From an uncultured Bacillota bacterium (GTDB lineage Bacteria > Bacillota > Clostridia > Peptostreptococcales > Anaerovoracaceae), in the NCBI GenBank assembly GCA_946629205.1, contig CAMOXP010000067.1:1-7247 (forward strand): a stretch of DNA of 7,247 nucleotides, read 5' to 3'. The notes under the pieces are model-generated. The model searched no databases. It was not told where the DNA came from and saw only the letters and a program-made list of their open reading frames with translations. Within the stretch, counting starts at the first letter, position 1. The number at the start of each line of letters is the position of its first letter. Both the position numbers and the translations under genes were made by a program. Positions 1-4,552 of this stretch are shown here, piece by piece.

Positions 1-1
1 T

Positions 2-535
2 TTAATATGTTGTCTCCAGTACGCCGTAGTTTCCGTCCTTTCTCTTATATACGACGTTGACGGAGTCTGTCTCCATGTTCAGATATACGAAGAAGTCGTG
101 GTTGAGCATTTCCATCTGCATGATCGCTTCCTCTTCGCCCATCGGCTCGAGCTGGAACTTCTTGGCTCTGACGACTTTGAGTTCTTCCTGTTCTTCCTCG
201 AGTTCGATGTCCGGAAGCTCTTCGAATCCGAAATCCTTCTGACCTTTGTACTTTTTCTGGAGTTTGGTCTTGAATTTGCTCATCTGGGTCGACAGCTTTT
301 CAATACATCTGTCTACGCAGTCATACGGATCACCGGATCTGGTCTCCGCTCTGAAAATCGTTCCGTTTGCTTTGATTGTTGCCTCTACCTTATACGTACC
401 CTTTTCTTTGATTGTCAGTACATTTGCTGTGATATCATCCGAGAAGTACTTGTCCAGCTTCGCGAACTTCTTTTCGATGATGTCTTTGAGCTTTTCGCTA
501 GGAGCGTAATTCTTGCCGGTAATAACAGTCTTCAT
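2..535 (-). CDS. hpf: Long-form ribosome hibernation promoting factor (HPF/RaiA family)
   Basis: This 177-residue protein binds 30S subunits in stationary phase or stress and, in its long form, dimerises 70S ribosomes into inactive 100S particles. Residues 1-97 form the S30AE/YfiA-type ribosome-binding domain, followed by an acidic linker rich in Glu (about 104-119). Residues 121-177 are the C-terminal dimerisation domain, recognisable from KKFQLEPM, the EEEAIMQMEMLNHDFFVY stretch and the VNVVYKRKDGNYGVLE ending. Length is typical for the long form, and the stop codon lies at positions 2-4, so the gene is complete. I start it at the ATG at 535 (MKTVITG) because an AGGAGG sits 8 nt upstream. 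An in-frame ATG at 559 lies inside a leader hairpin and lacks such a site. The gene has its own promoter and is preceded on the same strand by a structured RNA resembling raiA RNA. Family assignment is very secure. Confidence 0.97.
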   Translation of the reverse strand: MKTVITGKNYAPSEKLKDIIEKKFAKLDKYFSDDITANVLTIKEKGTYKVEATIKANGTIFRAETRSGDPYDCVDRCIEKLSTQMSKFKTKLQKKYKGQKDFGFEELPDIELEEEQEELKVVRAKKFQLEPMGEEEAIMQMEMLNHDFFVYLNMETDSVNVVYKRKDGNYGVLETTY

Positions 536-540
536 AATAA

Positions 541-550
541 CAACCTCCTT
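541..550 (-). promoter_or_regulatory. Ribosome binding site of hpf
   Basis: The minus strand reads AAGGAGGTTG, a near-perfect anti-16S match, with AGGAGG at 549-544 and 8 nt of spacing to the ATG at 535. It decides the start codon of hpf in favour of 535 over the in-frame ATG at 559. Confidence 0.9.
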
Positions 551-552
551 CG

Positions 553-570
553 GGCACAATATCTTGTGCC
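553..570 (-). promoter_or_regulatory. Perfect inverted repeat / hairpin in the hpf leader
   Basis: GGCACAA (553-559) and TTGTGCC (564-570) form a perfect 7-bp stem with a 4-nt loop. On the minus strand the stem ends 3 nt before the AAGGAGG ribosome binding site. It lies just downstream of the predicted hpf transcription start, so it could be an mRNA hairpin tuning translation or stability, or a DNA operator for a dimeric repressor. The sequence does not decide between these. Confidence 0.6.
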
Positions 571-581
571 ACTTTTTCTTT

Positions 582-610
582 ATTTTAACACAGTTAGGTG
601 TCGCTTACAA
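582..610 (-). promoter_or_regulatory. Sigma-A-type promoter of hpf
   Basis: On the minus strand a -35 box TTGTAA (610-605, 4 of 6 matches) is separated by exactly 17 nt from a -10 box TAAAAT (587-582, 5 of 6). The -10 box is preceded by TGT, an extended -10 element. Transcription would start near 575, giving a leader of about 40 nt that contains the 7-bp hairpin and the ribosome binding site. Confidence 0.7.
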
Positions 611-633
611 TGCAAAAGCACGAAAAACGGGGC

Positions 634-660
634 TGTCGCATCAGCGACATGGATCTGATG
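634..660. repeat. Two overlapping, mutually exclusive inverted repeats upstream of the hpf promoter
   Basis: TGTCGC (634-639) pairs with GCGACA (644-649) around a 4-nt loop, a perfect 6-bp stem. CATCAG (639-644) pairs with CTGATG (655-660) around a 10-nt loop, also 6 bp. The stems share bases 639 and 644, so only one can form. On the minus strand the first stem is followed by GCCCCG and five T, a poor terminator because of the gap. The structure sits about 24 bp upstream of the hpf -35 box. Confidence 0.4.
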
Positions 661-693
661 TGTCGATTTCGGATTGTACAAGTTTTTCTATCA

Positions 694-793
694 AAAGGGG
701 ATAAAATCTACGACTTTTTGCTTTTGCTCGGTGCTTCCGGGGCAGCGAGGGCTGTCTGAAGCAGAAGCCGGCAACTCATAATCGTAGTTTTTG
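694..793 (-). repeat. Intergenic repeat unit A (minus orientation)
   Basis: Read on the minus strand, this unit starts with AAAACTACGAT (790-780), has a variable middle of about 50 nt, and ends with GCAAAAGC (727-720), a short A-rich spacer, TCGTAGATTTTATC (713-700) and a purine-poor tail. Its ends are inverted repeats of each other, so the unit can fold as a long-loop hairpin. It is a diverged copy of unit B on the opposite strand: 700-727 matches the reverse complement of 851-877 with one 1-nt indel and two mismatches. Diverged middle plus conserved ends is typical of REP- or MITE-type elements. Confidence 0.6.
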
Positions 794-806
794 AGGCGGA
801 TCGATC

Positions 807-884
807 ATGAAACTACGATCGTGCCATTCTGAGGACTTCATATTCCTTGTGCAAAAGCAAGAAATCGTAGTTTTATCACTTTTT
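807..884 (+). repeat. Intergenic repeat unit B (plus orientation)
   Basis: The plus strand reads AAACTACGAT (810-819), a variable middle of about 30 nt, GCAAAAGC (851-858), then ATCGTAGTTT (864-873), TATC and a run of T to 885. The two 10-mers are perfect inverted repeats of each other. Its 5' end faces that of unit A across 791-809, which contains the palindrome GATCGATC (799-806). AAACTACGAT of unit B can also pair perfectly with ATCGTAGTTT of unit A (781-790), giving an alternative 10-bp stem with a 19-nt loop. Confidence 0.6.
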
Positions 885-920
885 TCGCTTAATAACTTGT
901 ACATTCCGAATTTCAGGCCT

Positions 921-943
921 AAAAAAGAGCGCTCTGCATATGA
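921..943 (-). terminator. 3' end of the raiA-like RNA
   Basis: The 3' arm of the closing helix is followed immediately by a U6 tract (926-921 on the minus strand). The usual short-range hairpin is absent, since GAGCGCUC is palindromic but too tight to fold. Termination would therefore depend on the long-range pairing with the 5' end. An intrinsic terminator is inferred from the stem plus U-run layout only. Confidence 0.5.
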
Positions 944-1119
944 CTCGGCTGACCTGATCTTTGCCCCCACACTTGCCTTGACCGGAGTTTCTCCGAGGAC
1001 TTACTTCTAAACTACGCCATGATCGCCGCCTACTCTCCTTCAGCGGTTTACGTGGAGCCCTTCGCCCGTAGCTGGCATGGCCTTTCAATCACAGACCCGA
1101 ATCATATGCAGAGCGCTCT
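926..1119 (-). ncRNA. Structured noncoding RNA, probable raiA RNA
   Basis: On the minus strand the RNA begins AGAGCGCUCUGCAUAUGA (1119-1102) and ends with the exact complement (943-926), an 18-bp closing helix. A U·G pair (1101/944) and UCGG/CCGA (1100-1097/948-945) extend it to 23 continuous pairs. Further inward I see UGAUU/GAUCA, GCCAUG/CAUGGC (about 1082-1077/1022-1017), CUAC/GUAG, CUCC/GGAG and a CGGAG-AAA-CUCCG hairpin (995-983), with long unpaired purine-rich stretches such as AAACCGCUGAAGG and GUUUAGAAGUAAG. Six U close the transcript (926-921). Such RNA-like composition, and no credible protein frame, argue for a functional RNA. As I recall, the raiA RNA class is about 200 nt, has a long closing stem, and occurs upstream of raiA/hpf and near comF genes in Clostridia and Actinobacteria. 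This one lies on the hpf strand between comF and hpf. 6S RNA is the main alternative. I am confident of a structured RNA, less so of the class. Confidence 0.72.
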
Positions 1120-1142
1120 CGCTCGTTGTTTGCTGTGCCCGC

Positions 1143-1151
1143 ATTGTAACA
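1143..1151 (-). promoter_or_regulatory. Extended -10 promoter of the raiA-like RNA
   Basis: The minus strand carries TGT directly before TACAAT (1148-1143, 5 of 6 matches to TATAAT). No good -35 box is seen: the 17-nt position (1171-1166) reads TAGCAT and overlaps the stop codon of the upstream ArsC/Spx-like gene. Transcription would start near 1136, about 17 nt before the closing stem, giving a primary transcript of roughly 215 nt. Read-through from the upstream gene is also possible. Confidence 0.5.
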
Positions 1152-1168
1152 TACTCAGGCGCGGAATG

Positions 1169-1522
1169 CTACAGGAGTTTTTCCTCCCAGTCTTTCTGCT
1201 TGAATCCGGGCAGGACATAATCCTTCCCGATCAGCAAGGGCCTCTTCACCAGCATGCCGTCGCTCGCCAGCAGCTTGAACTGTTCATCCTCCGGCATATC
1301 CGGCAGTTTCTTCGCAAGTTCCAGCTCCCGGTACAGCATGCCGCTCGTGTTGAAGAACCGCTTCAGCGGCAGTCCGCTCATCTTATGATACTTTCGCAAA
1401 AGCTTCTCATCCGGATGGTCCGCCTTGATGTCGATCACTTCATGCTCGACGCCCTGCTCCTGCAGCCACTTCAGCGCCTTCTTGCAGGTGGAGCATCTCT
1501 CGTAACAATAAACCTTGATCAT
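1169..1522 (-). CDS. ArsC/Spx/MgsR-family thioredoxin-fold protein
   Basis: This 117-residue protein has the length and pattern of the ArsC/Spx/YffB family. It opens with a beta strand (IKVYCYERC), then the redox motif C10-S-T-C13-KKALKWL, the FNTSG and YRELELAKKLPDM region (57-75), and the substrate-loop-like KRPLLIGKDYVLPGF (93-107), with R94 in the position of the family's conserved arginine. Some relatives reduce arsenate or other oxyanions with glutathione or thioredoxin. Others (Spx, MgsR) bind the RNA polymerase alpha C-terminal domain as redox-sensing regulators. Sequence alone does not separate these, and no arsenic-resistance genes are in view. The ATG at 1522 has AAGGAAG 8 nt upstream. 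The gene diverges from the SMR pair and lies directly upstream of the raiA-like RNA on the same strand. Confidence 0.88.
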   Translation of the reverse strand: MIKVYCYERCSTCKKALKWLQEQGVEHEVIDIKADHPDEKLLRKYHKMSGLPLKRFFNTSGMLYRELELAKKLPDMPEDEQFKLLASDGMLVKRPLLIGKDYVLPGFKQKDWEEKLL

Positions 1523-1558
1523 ATGTGCACTTCCTTTCTCTTCTGTGTTGGCTCTTAC

Positions 1559-1567
1559 ATTATATCA
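1559..1567 (-). promoter_or_regulatory. Extended -10 promoter of the ArsC/Spx-like gene
   Basis: The minus strand reads TGA followed by TATAAT (1564-1559), a perfect -10 hexamer with the extended TG element. No convincing -35 box is present at 16-18 nt. The leader would be about 30 nt and carries the AGGAA ribosome binding site at 1535-1531. Confidence 0.6.
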
Positions 1568-1575
1568 CTCCCGGG

Positions 1576-1604
1576 TTGCATTCTGCCTGTCCCGAGAATA
1601 TACT
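1576..1604 (+). promoter_or_regulatory. Promoter of the SMR transporter pair
   Basis: TTGCAT (1576-1581, weak -35, 3 of 6) and TATACT (1599-1604, 5 of 6) are separated by 17 nt. A start near 1611 gives a short leader ending in GGAGGG (1625-1630) before the ATG at 1635. This leader is too short for a riboswitch. The promoter is interleaved with the divergent one at 1559-1567. Confidence 0.5.
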
Positions 1605-1634
1605 ATTCCATATTCATGTATGTTGGAGGGAATC

Positions 1635-2033
1635 ATGAGCAAGAAGAAGTCCTATTTCATTCTGGCTTTATCGATCCTGGCGGAACAGATCGGAACCGCC
1701 TGCCTGGAAGCGTCAGCGGGATACACCATCCTGAAATTCTCGATCCTGACGATATTGCTGTACTCCTTCACATACTTTACTTTCTGCAAGATCCTCGACA
1801 AGATCGATCTCGCTGTGGCCTACGCGACCTGGAGCGCCGTCGGTTCTGTTGGCGCGACGCTGATCGGCATCTGGCTGTTCGGCCAGCCGATGTCTCTCAT
1901 CGGATGGATCTCCATCGCCGGGATGATCGTCGGCGTGTTTCTGCTCAACTTCTTCGGGACCCCGAAAGAAGAACCCGACCCCGCAGATAATCTCAAGCAA
2001 GAGCTCACGGCAGAAAGCGAGGTGGCGGAATGA
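1635..2033 (+). CDS. Small multidrug resistance (SMR) transporter, first subunit
   Basis: This 132-residue inner-membrane protein has the four-helix SMR layout (about 8-25, 32-50, 60-83, 88-107). E17 in the first helix is the conserved proton- and cation-binding glutamate (E14 in EmrE), and AYATW (62-66) matches the conserved Tyr-x-x-Trp segment of helix 3. SMR proteins exchange protons for cations such as quaternary ammonium compounds, guanidinium or polyamines; the substrate here cannot be read from the sequence. A hydrophilic, acidic tail (108-132) makes it about 25 residues longer than most relatives. The start at 1635 is set by GGAGGG with 4 nt spacing, which excludes upstream in-frame ATGs. 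Its stop overlaps the next gene's start (ATGA), so the two are translationally coupled and probably form a heterodimer like EbrAB or MdtIJ. Confidence 0.9.
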   Translation: MSKKKSYFILALSILAEQIGTACLEASAGYTILKFSILTILLYSFTYFTFCKILDKIDLAVAYATWSAVGSVGATLIGIWLFGQPMSLIGWISIAGMIVGVFLLNFFGTPKEEPDPADNLKQELTAESEVAE

Positions 2034-2350
2034 TCCAGGCTTATATTCTTCTCGCCATTTCGATCGTATTCGAGGTCTTTGCGACTTCACTGCTTCCGGC
2101 GACCAAGGGGTTCACGGTCTGGAAGCCGTCTGTTATTGCGATTCTCTGTTATATCATTTGTTTTGCTGCGTTCGGCAAATGTCTGCTGCAGCTGAACCTC
2201 GGCATCGCCTGGGCGACCTGGGGCGCGATCGGCACTGCCGTGACGCCCATTGTCGGCTATCTTTTCTATAAGCAAAAGCTCACCAAGACCGGCATGGTCG
2301 GACTGGTTCTGATCATTGTCAGTACGATCACTCTGAACCTGTACGGATAG
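2030..2350 (+). CDS. Small multidrug resistance (SMR) transporter, second subunit
   Basis: This 106-residue protein has four hydrophobic helices and standard SMR length. E15 is the membrane-embedded glutamate. The helix 3 motif reads AWATWGAIG (60-68), with Trp replacing the usual Tyr that contacts substrate in EmrE. The loop after helix 1, with TKGFTVWKP (25-33), is of the usual type. Its ATG at 2030 overlaps the preceding stop codon by 4 nt, and GAGGTGG lies about 7 nt upstream inside the first gene. Paired SMR genes that differ in tail length and charge usually assemble as an antiparallel heterodimer of fixed topology. The gene converges on comF with 21 nt between stop codons, and no clear terminator is visible there. 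Confidence 0.92.
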   Translation: MIQAYILLAISIVFEVFATSLLPATKGFTVWKPSVIAILCYIICFAAFGKCLLQLNLGIAWATWGAIGTAVTPIVGYLFYKQKLTKTGMVGLVLIIVSTITLNLYG

Positions 2351-2371
2351 AATCCCTGCGGCTGAGCGCGT

Positions 2372-3229
2372 CTAGTCCTCCTTCGGCCTGCGGTTTCCGC
2401 CGGAACAGAGGGTCAGGAGATAGACGGCGGAGGCACCTGCATCGAGCAAAGCCTTGCTGCAGGCGTCTGCGGTGGCGCCGGTGGTGTATATATCGTCTAT
2501 TAACAATACGTTTTGGCCTATGATGCGGTGCTGCAGTGCGGGCGCTACGGCGAAGGCACCGTGCAGGGCGAGACGGCGCTCTTCCGGGTTCAGGCTGCGC
2601 AGCATGGTGGTCTCTTTTTGGCGGACCAGCACATGGGTCTCGAGTACCGGACAGAGGCAACGCGCGACGTCACACCCGGTTGCTGTCACTGTTTCCGCTT
2701 CCCGCGCAAAATCCTTCCACCGCTTGATGAACTGGCGGGCCATGATCTCCGACTGGTTGTAGCCGCGCTTGGCCAGGCGCTTCTGGCTCACCGGAACCGG
2801 GATCACCACATCGAAGGGCAGCATTCCTTCCGACAGTGCTGCTTCGATCAGGGTCTCCATGCGGTCGAACATCACATCGCCCATCTTGCGGGCAATGTAG
2901 CCTTTGCCGTTGTATTTGATATCCATCATGACCTCGCGCTCGTGGAGGCCGTAGGTCAGGCAGCTCCAGCCGCGTGTGAAATCATGGGAACGCATCTGAC
3001 AGTCGTAGCAGACGGGACGGCCGTCAGAGTCGCGGCCAAGATAGGTGTCAGGAAGCGCTTTGCCGCAGATGCTGCAGGTCCGGCCAGTGATCCAGTGCAT
3101 CTGCGTAACGCATTCATCGCAAAGCGAATATGTGCGGCTCCTGTCGATCAGACTGCCGCACACGATACAATAAATATTAGACGGAAAAATCGCCTCCGTC
3201 AATTCTTCTAACAGATCCCTGATTCTCAT
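2372..3229 (-). CDS. comF: ComF family phosphoribosyltransferase-like protein
   Basis: This 285-residue protein combines an N-terminal zinc-ribbon region with a C-terminal phosphoribosyltransferase domain, the ComFC/GntX layout. Cys pairs appear at C21/C24, C37/C40, C52/C55 and C74/C77. The ComF signature PVPVSQKRLAKRGYNQSE lies at about 144-161, and the PRPP-binding loop VLLIDDIYTTGAT at 241-253. In competent bacteria ComF helps bring single-stranded DNA into the cytoplasm; the protein is widespread in species not known to be competent, and its reaction is unresolved. The length is somewhat above the usual 220-250 residues. I chose the ATG at 3229 because GGGGAA lies 6 nt upstream; in-frame ATGs at 3265, 3256 and 3253 have no comparable site. 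It follows the amidase on the same strand after a 96-nt gap. Confidence 0.92.
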   Translation of the reverse strand: MRIRDLLEELTEAIFPSNIYCIVCGSLIDRSRTYSLCDECVTQMHWITGRTCSICGKALPDTYLGRDSDGRPVCYDCQMRSHDFTRGWSCLTYGLHEREVMMDIKYNGKGYIARKMGDVMFDRMETLIEAALSEGMLPFDVVIPVPVSQKRLAKRGYNQSEIMARQFIKRWKDFAREAETVTATGCDVARCLCPVLETHVLVRQKETTMLRSLNPEERRLALHGAFAVAPALQHRIIGQNVLLIDDIYTTGATADACSKALLDAGASAVYLLTLCSGGNRRPKED

Positions 3230-3241
3230 TCTCTCTTCCCC
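3230..3241 (-). promoter_or_regulatory. Ribosome binding site deciding the comF start
   Basis: The minus strand reads GGGGAA (3241-3236) followed by 6 nt to the ATG at 3229. It supports the downstream start over three upstream in-frame ATGs. Confidence 0.6.
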
Positions 3242-3265
3242 ATTAACGGGCATCATGTTCCACAC

Positions 3266-3308
3266 GCTACAACGCCGTGGATTCTATGCTCCGTGCTGCA
3301 ACGCCGCG
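3266..3308. repeat. Short degenerate tandem repeat in the amidase-comF gap
   Basis: GCTACAACGCCGTG (3266-3279) recurs as GCTGCAACGCCGCG (3295-3308), 12 of 14 identical with a period of 29 nt. CACGCTAC also appears on both sides (3263-3270 and 3322-3329). A 6-bp stem GCGTGC/GCACGC (3306-3311/3321-3326) overlaps the amidase stop codon but has no U-run on the minus strand. Function unknown. Confidence 0.35.
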
Positions 3309-3325
3309 TGCTCCCGTGCCGCACG

Positions 3326-4549
3326 CTACCACTCTACCCCCAGATAGCTGCACACGCCCATTGCCAGGCCTTTGCCGTAGGCGTCGGACTGTTTGCGCAG
3401 GATCTTGTTGTCCTTCTTGATGTTTCCTGTCTCGAACAGGCAGGTCGTGCAGTACTTCTTCGTCCTGTTCAGCGTCATGAGATCCTTTCGTTTCTTGAGC
3501 CCGCGGTCTTTGATCTTCACGGTCTTGTGGACGCCCTCGTTAAGACACTTCGCGAGCTTTTTCTGTTCCCCATACCGGTACAAAGGCAGCGTCCCCCGCG
3601 GTGCTTTTTTGTAGTCGCAGTGAACGTTTACGAGAACGCTCACATCGTAGTTCTTGATGTGCTTCACAAGCCAGAACAGATTCCGGTTGTTGCCTTTGAA
3701 AGCGTCGGTGTAGACGTACACGCCTTTAGCACGCAGATGCTTGGCCATGGACTTGCAGATCGGAATCATCAGCTTCGCTTCCTGGTACTTATTCCAGGTG
3801 CAGCCGGGATCCCATCTGCCTCTTTTGTCGATTCCGTGGCCGGCCTCGATATACACGCGGTAGATGACATTCGTTGCAGCCTTGGAATAGCCGTAGAAAC
3901 CGCCCTTCTTCTTATGTGCGCGCACTTTGTAATATGCCCTTTTGCCGGACTTTACGGATTTGTCAGTAAACGCTGTCTTGCCTTTGACTTTCTTCAGCAG
4001 TTTTCCCTTCGATCCGCGCTTGTAGCTTCTGTAGACTTCATAGTAATTGACGCCTTCGATCTTGTTCCAGGAAACTCGGAGTCCCGGACCCTTTCGGGTC
4101 ACCTTGACCTTCGGGACCGTAGGCTTTGCTTTTGTCGTTGTCGTCGTCGGCTTCGTTGTTGGCGTTGTAGGATTCGTTGTTGTTGGCTTCGCTGTTGTGT
4201 CCGTGGTCGTTTCACCTGCGTCTCCCGGCGTCTCTGTTCCGTCGCTCGATGCGGTCGTTGCGTCGTCAGATGTTCCCGTGTTTCCGGGATCCAAGTTACC
4301 GGGATCTGTATCGCCGGAACCTGTGTTGCCAGGATCCGTGGTTCCCGGACCGGATGGATCCGATCCGGCGCCTGCGCCCGGACCGCCATCCCGCACCATC
4401 TCGGCTGCCGTCTTCGTCGGTTCAATCGGATCAGACTGTCCCGCAGCTTCGGGATCCTGCGCATACGCAAAAGCCCCGGCCTGCCCCATGGTCAGCGCCA
4501 GGATCACCGCAAGGATCGCTGTCACTAGTTGTCTTGCTTTTGCATTCAT
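3326..4549 (-). CDS. Secreted N-acetylmuramoyl-L-alanine amidase (Amidase_3) with Fn3-like module
   Basis: This 407-residue exported protein probably cleaves the MurNAc-L-Ala bond of peptidoglycan. Residues 1-30 are a signal peptide (basic start, hydrophobic core, AYA cleavage site). They are followed by a PGN-repeat, Asp/Gly-rich stretch (about 55-92), a Thr/Pro/Lys linker (113-146), a fibronectin type III-like module (about 147-230, with VSWNKIEGVNYYEVYRS and YYKVRA) and the catalytic domain (231-407). Zinc ligands by family pattern are H238 (EAGHG), E257 (YQEAK) and H310 (NVHCD), with E373 (LFETG) as the catalytic acid. EAGHG and NVHCD depart from the usual DPGHGG and SIHAN, but the ligands are retained. 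The domain is strongly basic, which suits binding to an anionic wall. The start is set by GGAG 6 nt upstream, inside the end of recD2, whose stop lies only 3 nt before this ATG, so the genes are probably co-transcribed. Confidence 0.85.
   Translation of the reverse strand: MNAKARQLVTAILAVILALTMGQAGAFAYAQDPEAAGQSDPIEPTKTAAEMVRDGGPGAGAGSDPSGPGTTDPGNTGSGDTDPGNLDPGNTGTSDDATTASSDGTETPGDAGETTTDTTAKPTTTNPTTPTTKPTTTTTKAKPTVPKVKVTRKGPGLRVSWNKIEGVNYYEVYRSYKRGSKGKLLKKVKGKTAFTDKSVKSGKRAYYKVRAHKKKGGFYGYSKAATNVIYRVYIEAGHGIDKRGRWDPGCTWNKYQEAKLMIPICKSMAKHLRAKGVYVYTDAFKGNNRNLFWLVKHIKNYDVSVLVNVHCDYKKAPRGTLPLYRYGEQKKLAKCLNEGVHKTVKIKDRGLKKRKDLMTLNRTKKYCTTCLFETGNIKKDNKILRKQSDAYGKGLAMGVCSYLGVEW
4121..4372 (-). repeat. 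Low-complexity linker coding region of the amidase
   Basis: Positions 4372-4274 encode PGN-type repeats (DPGNTG, DPGNLDPGN) with recurring GGATCC/GGATCT in the DNA. Positions 4213-4121 encode a Thr/Pro/Lys tract with GTTG/GTCG triplet-like repetition on the plus strand. Such linkers expand and contract by slippage, so length probably varies between strains. Confidence 0.7.
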
Positions 4550-4552
4550 GTC

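Larger units (their letters stand above)
536..925. other. Protein-free region between the raiA-like RNA and hpf
   Basis: No open frame here looks like a protein by composition or start signal. Reading from 925 down to 536, the region holds about 35 bp with nothing recognisable, two head-to-head copies of a short repeat (about 884-694), about 30 bp of AT-rich spacer, and a pair of overlapping small inverted repeats (634-660). It ends with the hpf promoter and leader. Three copies of the octamer GCAAAAGC/GCTTTTGC occur here (612, 720, 851). Confidence 0.7.

Noticed and set aside
536..559. Upstream in-frame start of hpf at 559
   Set aside because: It would place the codon inside the leader hairpin and put AGGAGG within the coding sequence; the ATG at 535 has ideal spacing and begins the conserved domain.
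694..884. CRISPR array
   Set aside because: There are only two units, in opposite orientation and with diverged middles, not direct repeats with uniform spacers.
876..1088. A 70-residue minus-strand frame inside the structured RNA
   Set aside because: It is Arg/Ser/Gly-rich without hydrophobic periodicity, lacks a ribosome binding site, and runs through both RNA helices and the terminator.
926..1119. 6S RNA as the identity of the structured RNA
   Set aside because: Size and rod-like closing stem would fit, but several separate inner helices and long conserved-looking unpaired stretches replace the single large central bubble of 6S, and the hpf/comF setting favours raiA RNA. It remains the main alternative.
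1523..1634. Guanidine (ykkC or mini-ykkC) riboswitch upstream of the SMR pair
   Set aside because: The leader predicted from the promoter is only about 25 nt, and no paired ACGR-loop hairpins or ykkC-like conserved stretches are seen.
1019..1990. A 323-residue plus-strand frame spanning the RNA, the ArsC-like gene and the first SMR gene
   Set aside because: It runs antisense to the ArsC/Spx-like gene and out of frame with the SMR gene, has no ribosome binding site and ends in low-complexity Arg/Asp sequence.
2351..2420. Terminator between the convergent SMR and comF genes
   Set aside because: The only stem found (GCGG-AAA-CCGC, within the comF 3' end) is short and has no adjacent U-run on either strand.
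3230..3265. Upstream starts of comF at 3265, 3256 or 3253
   Set aside because: No ribosome binding site precedes them, and the extra residues are not part of the conserved ComF fold; GGGGAA before 3229 fits better.
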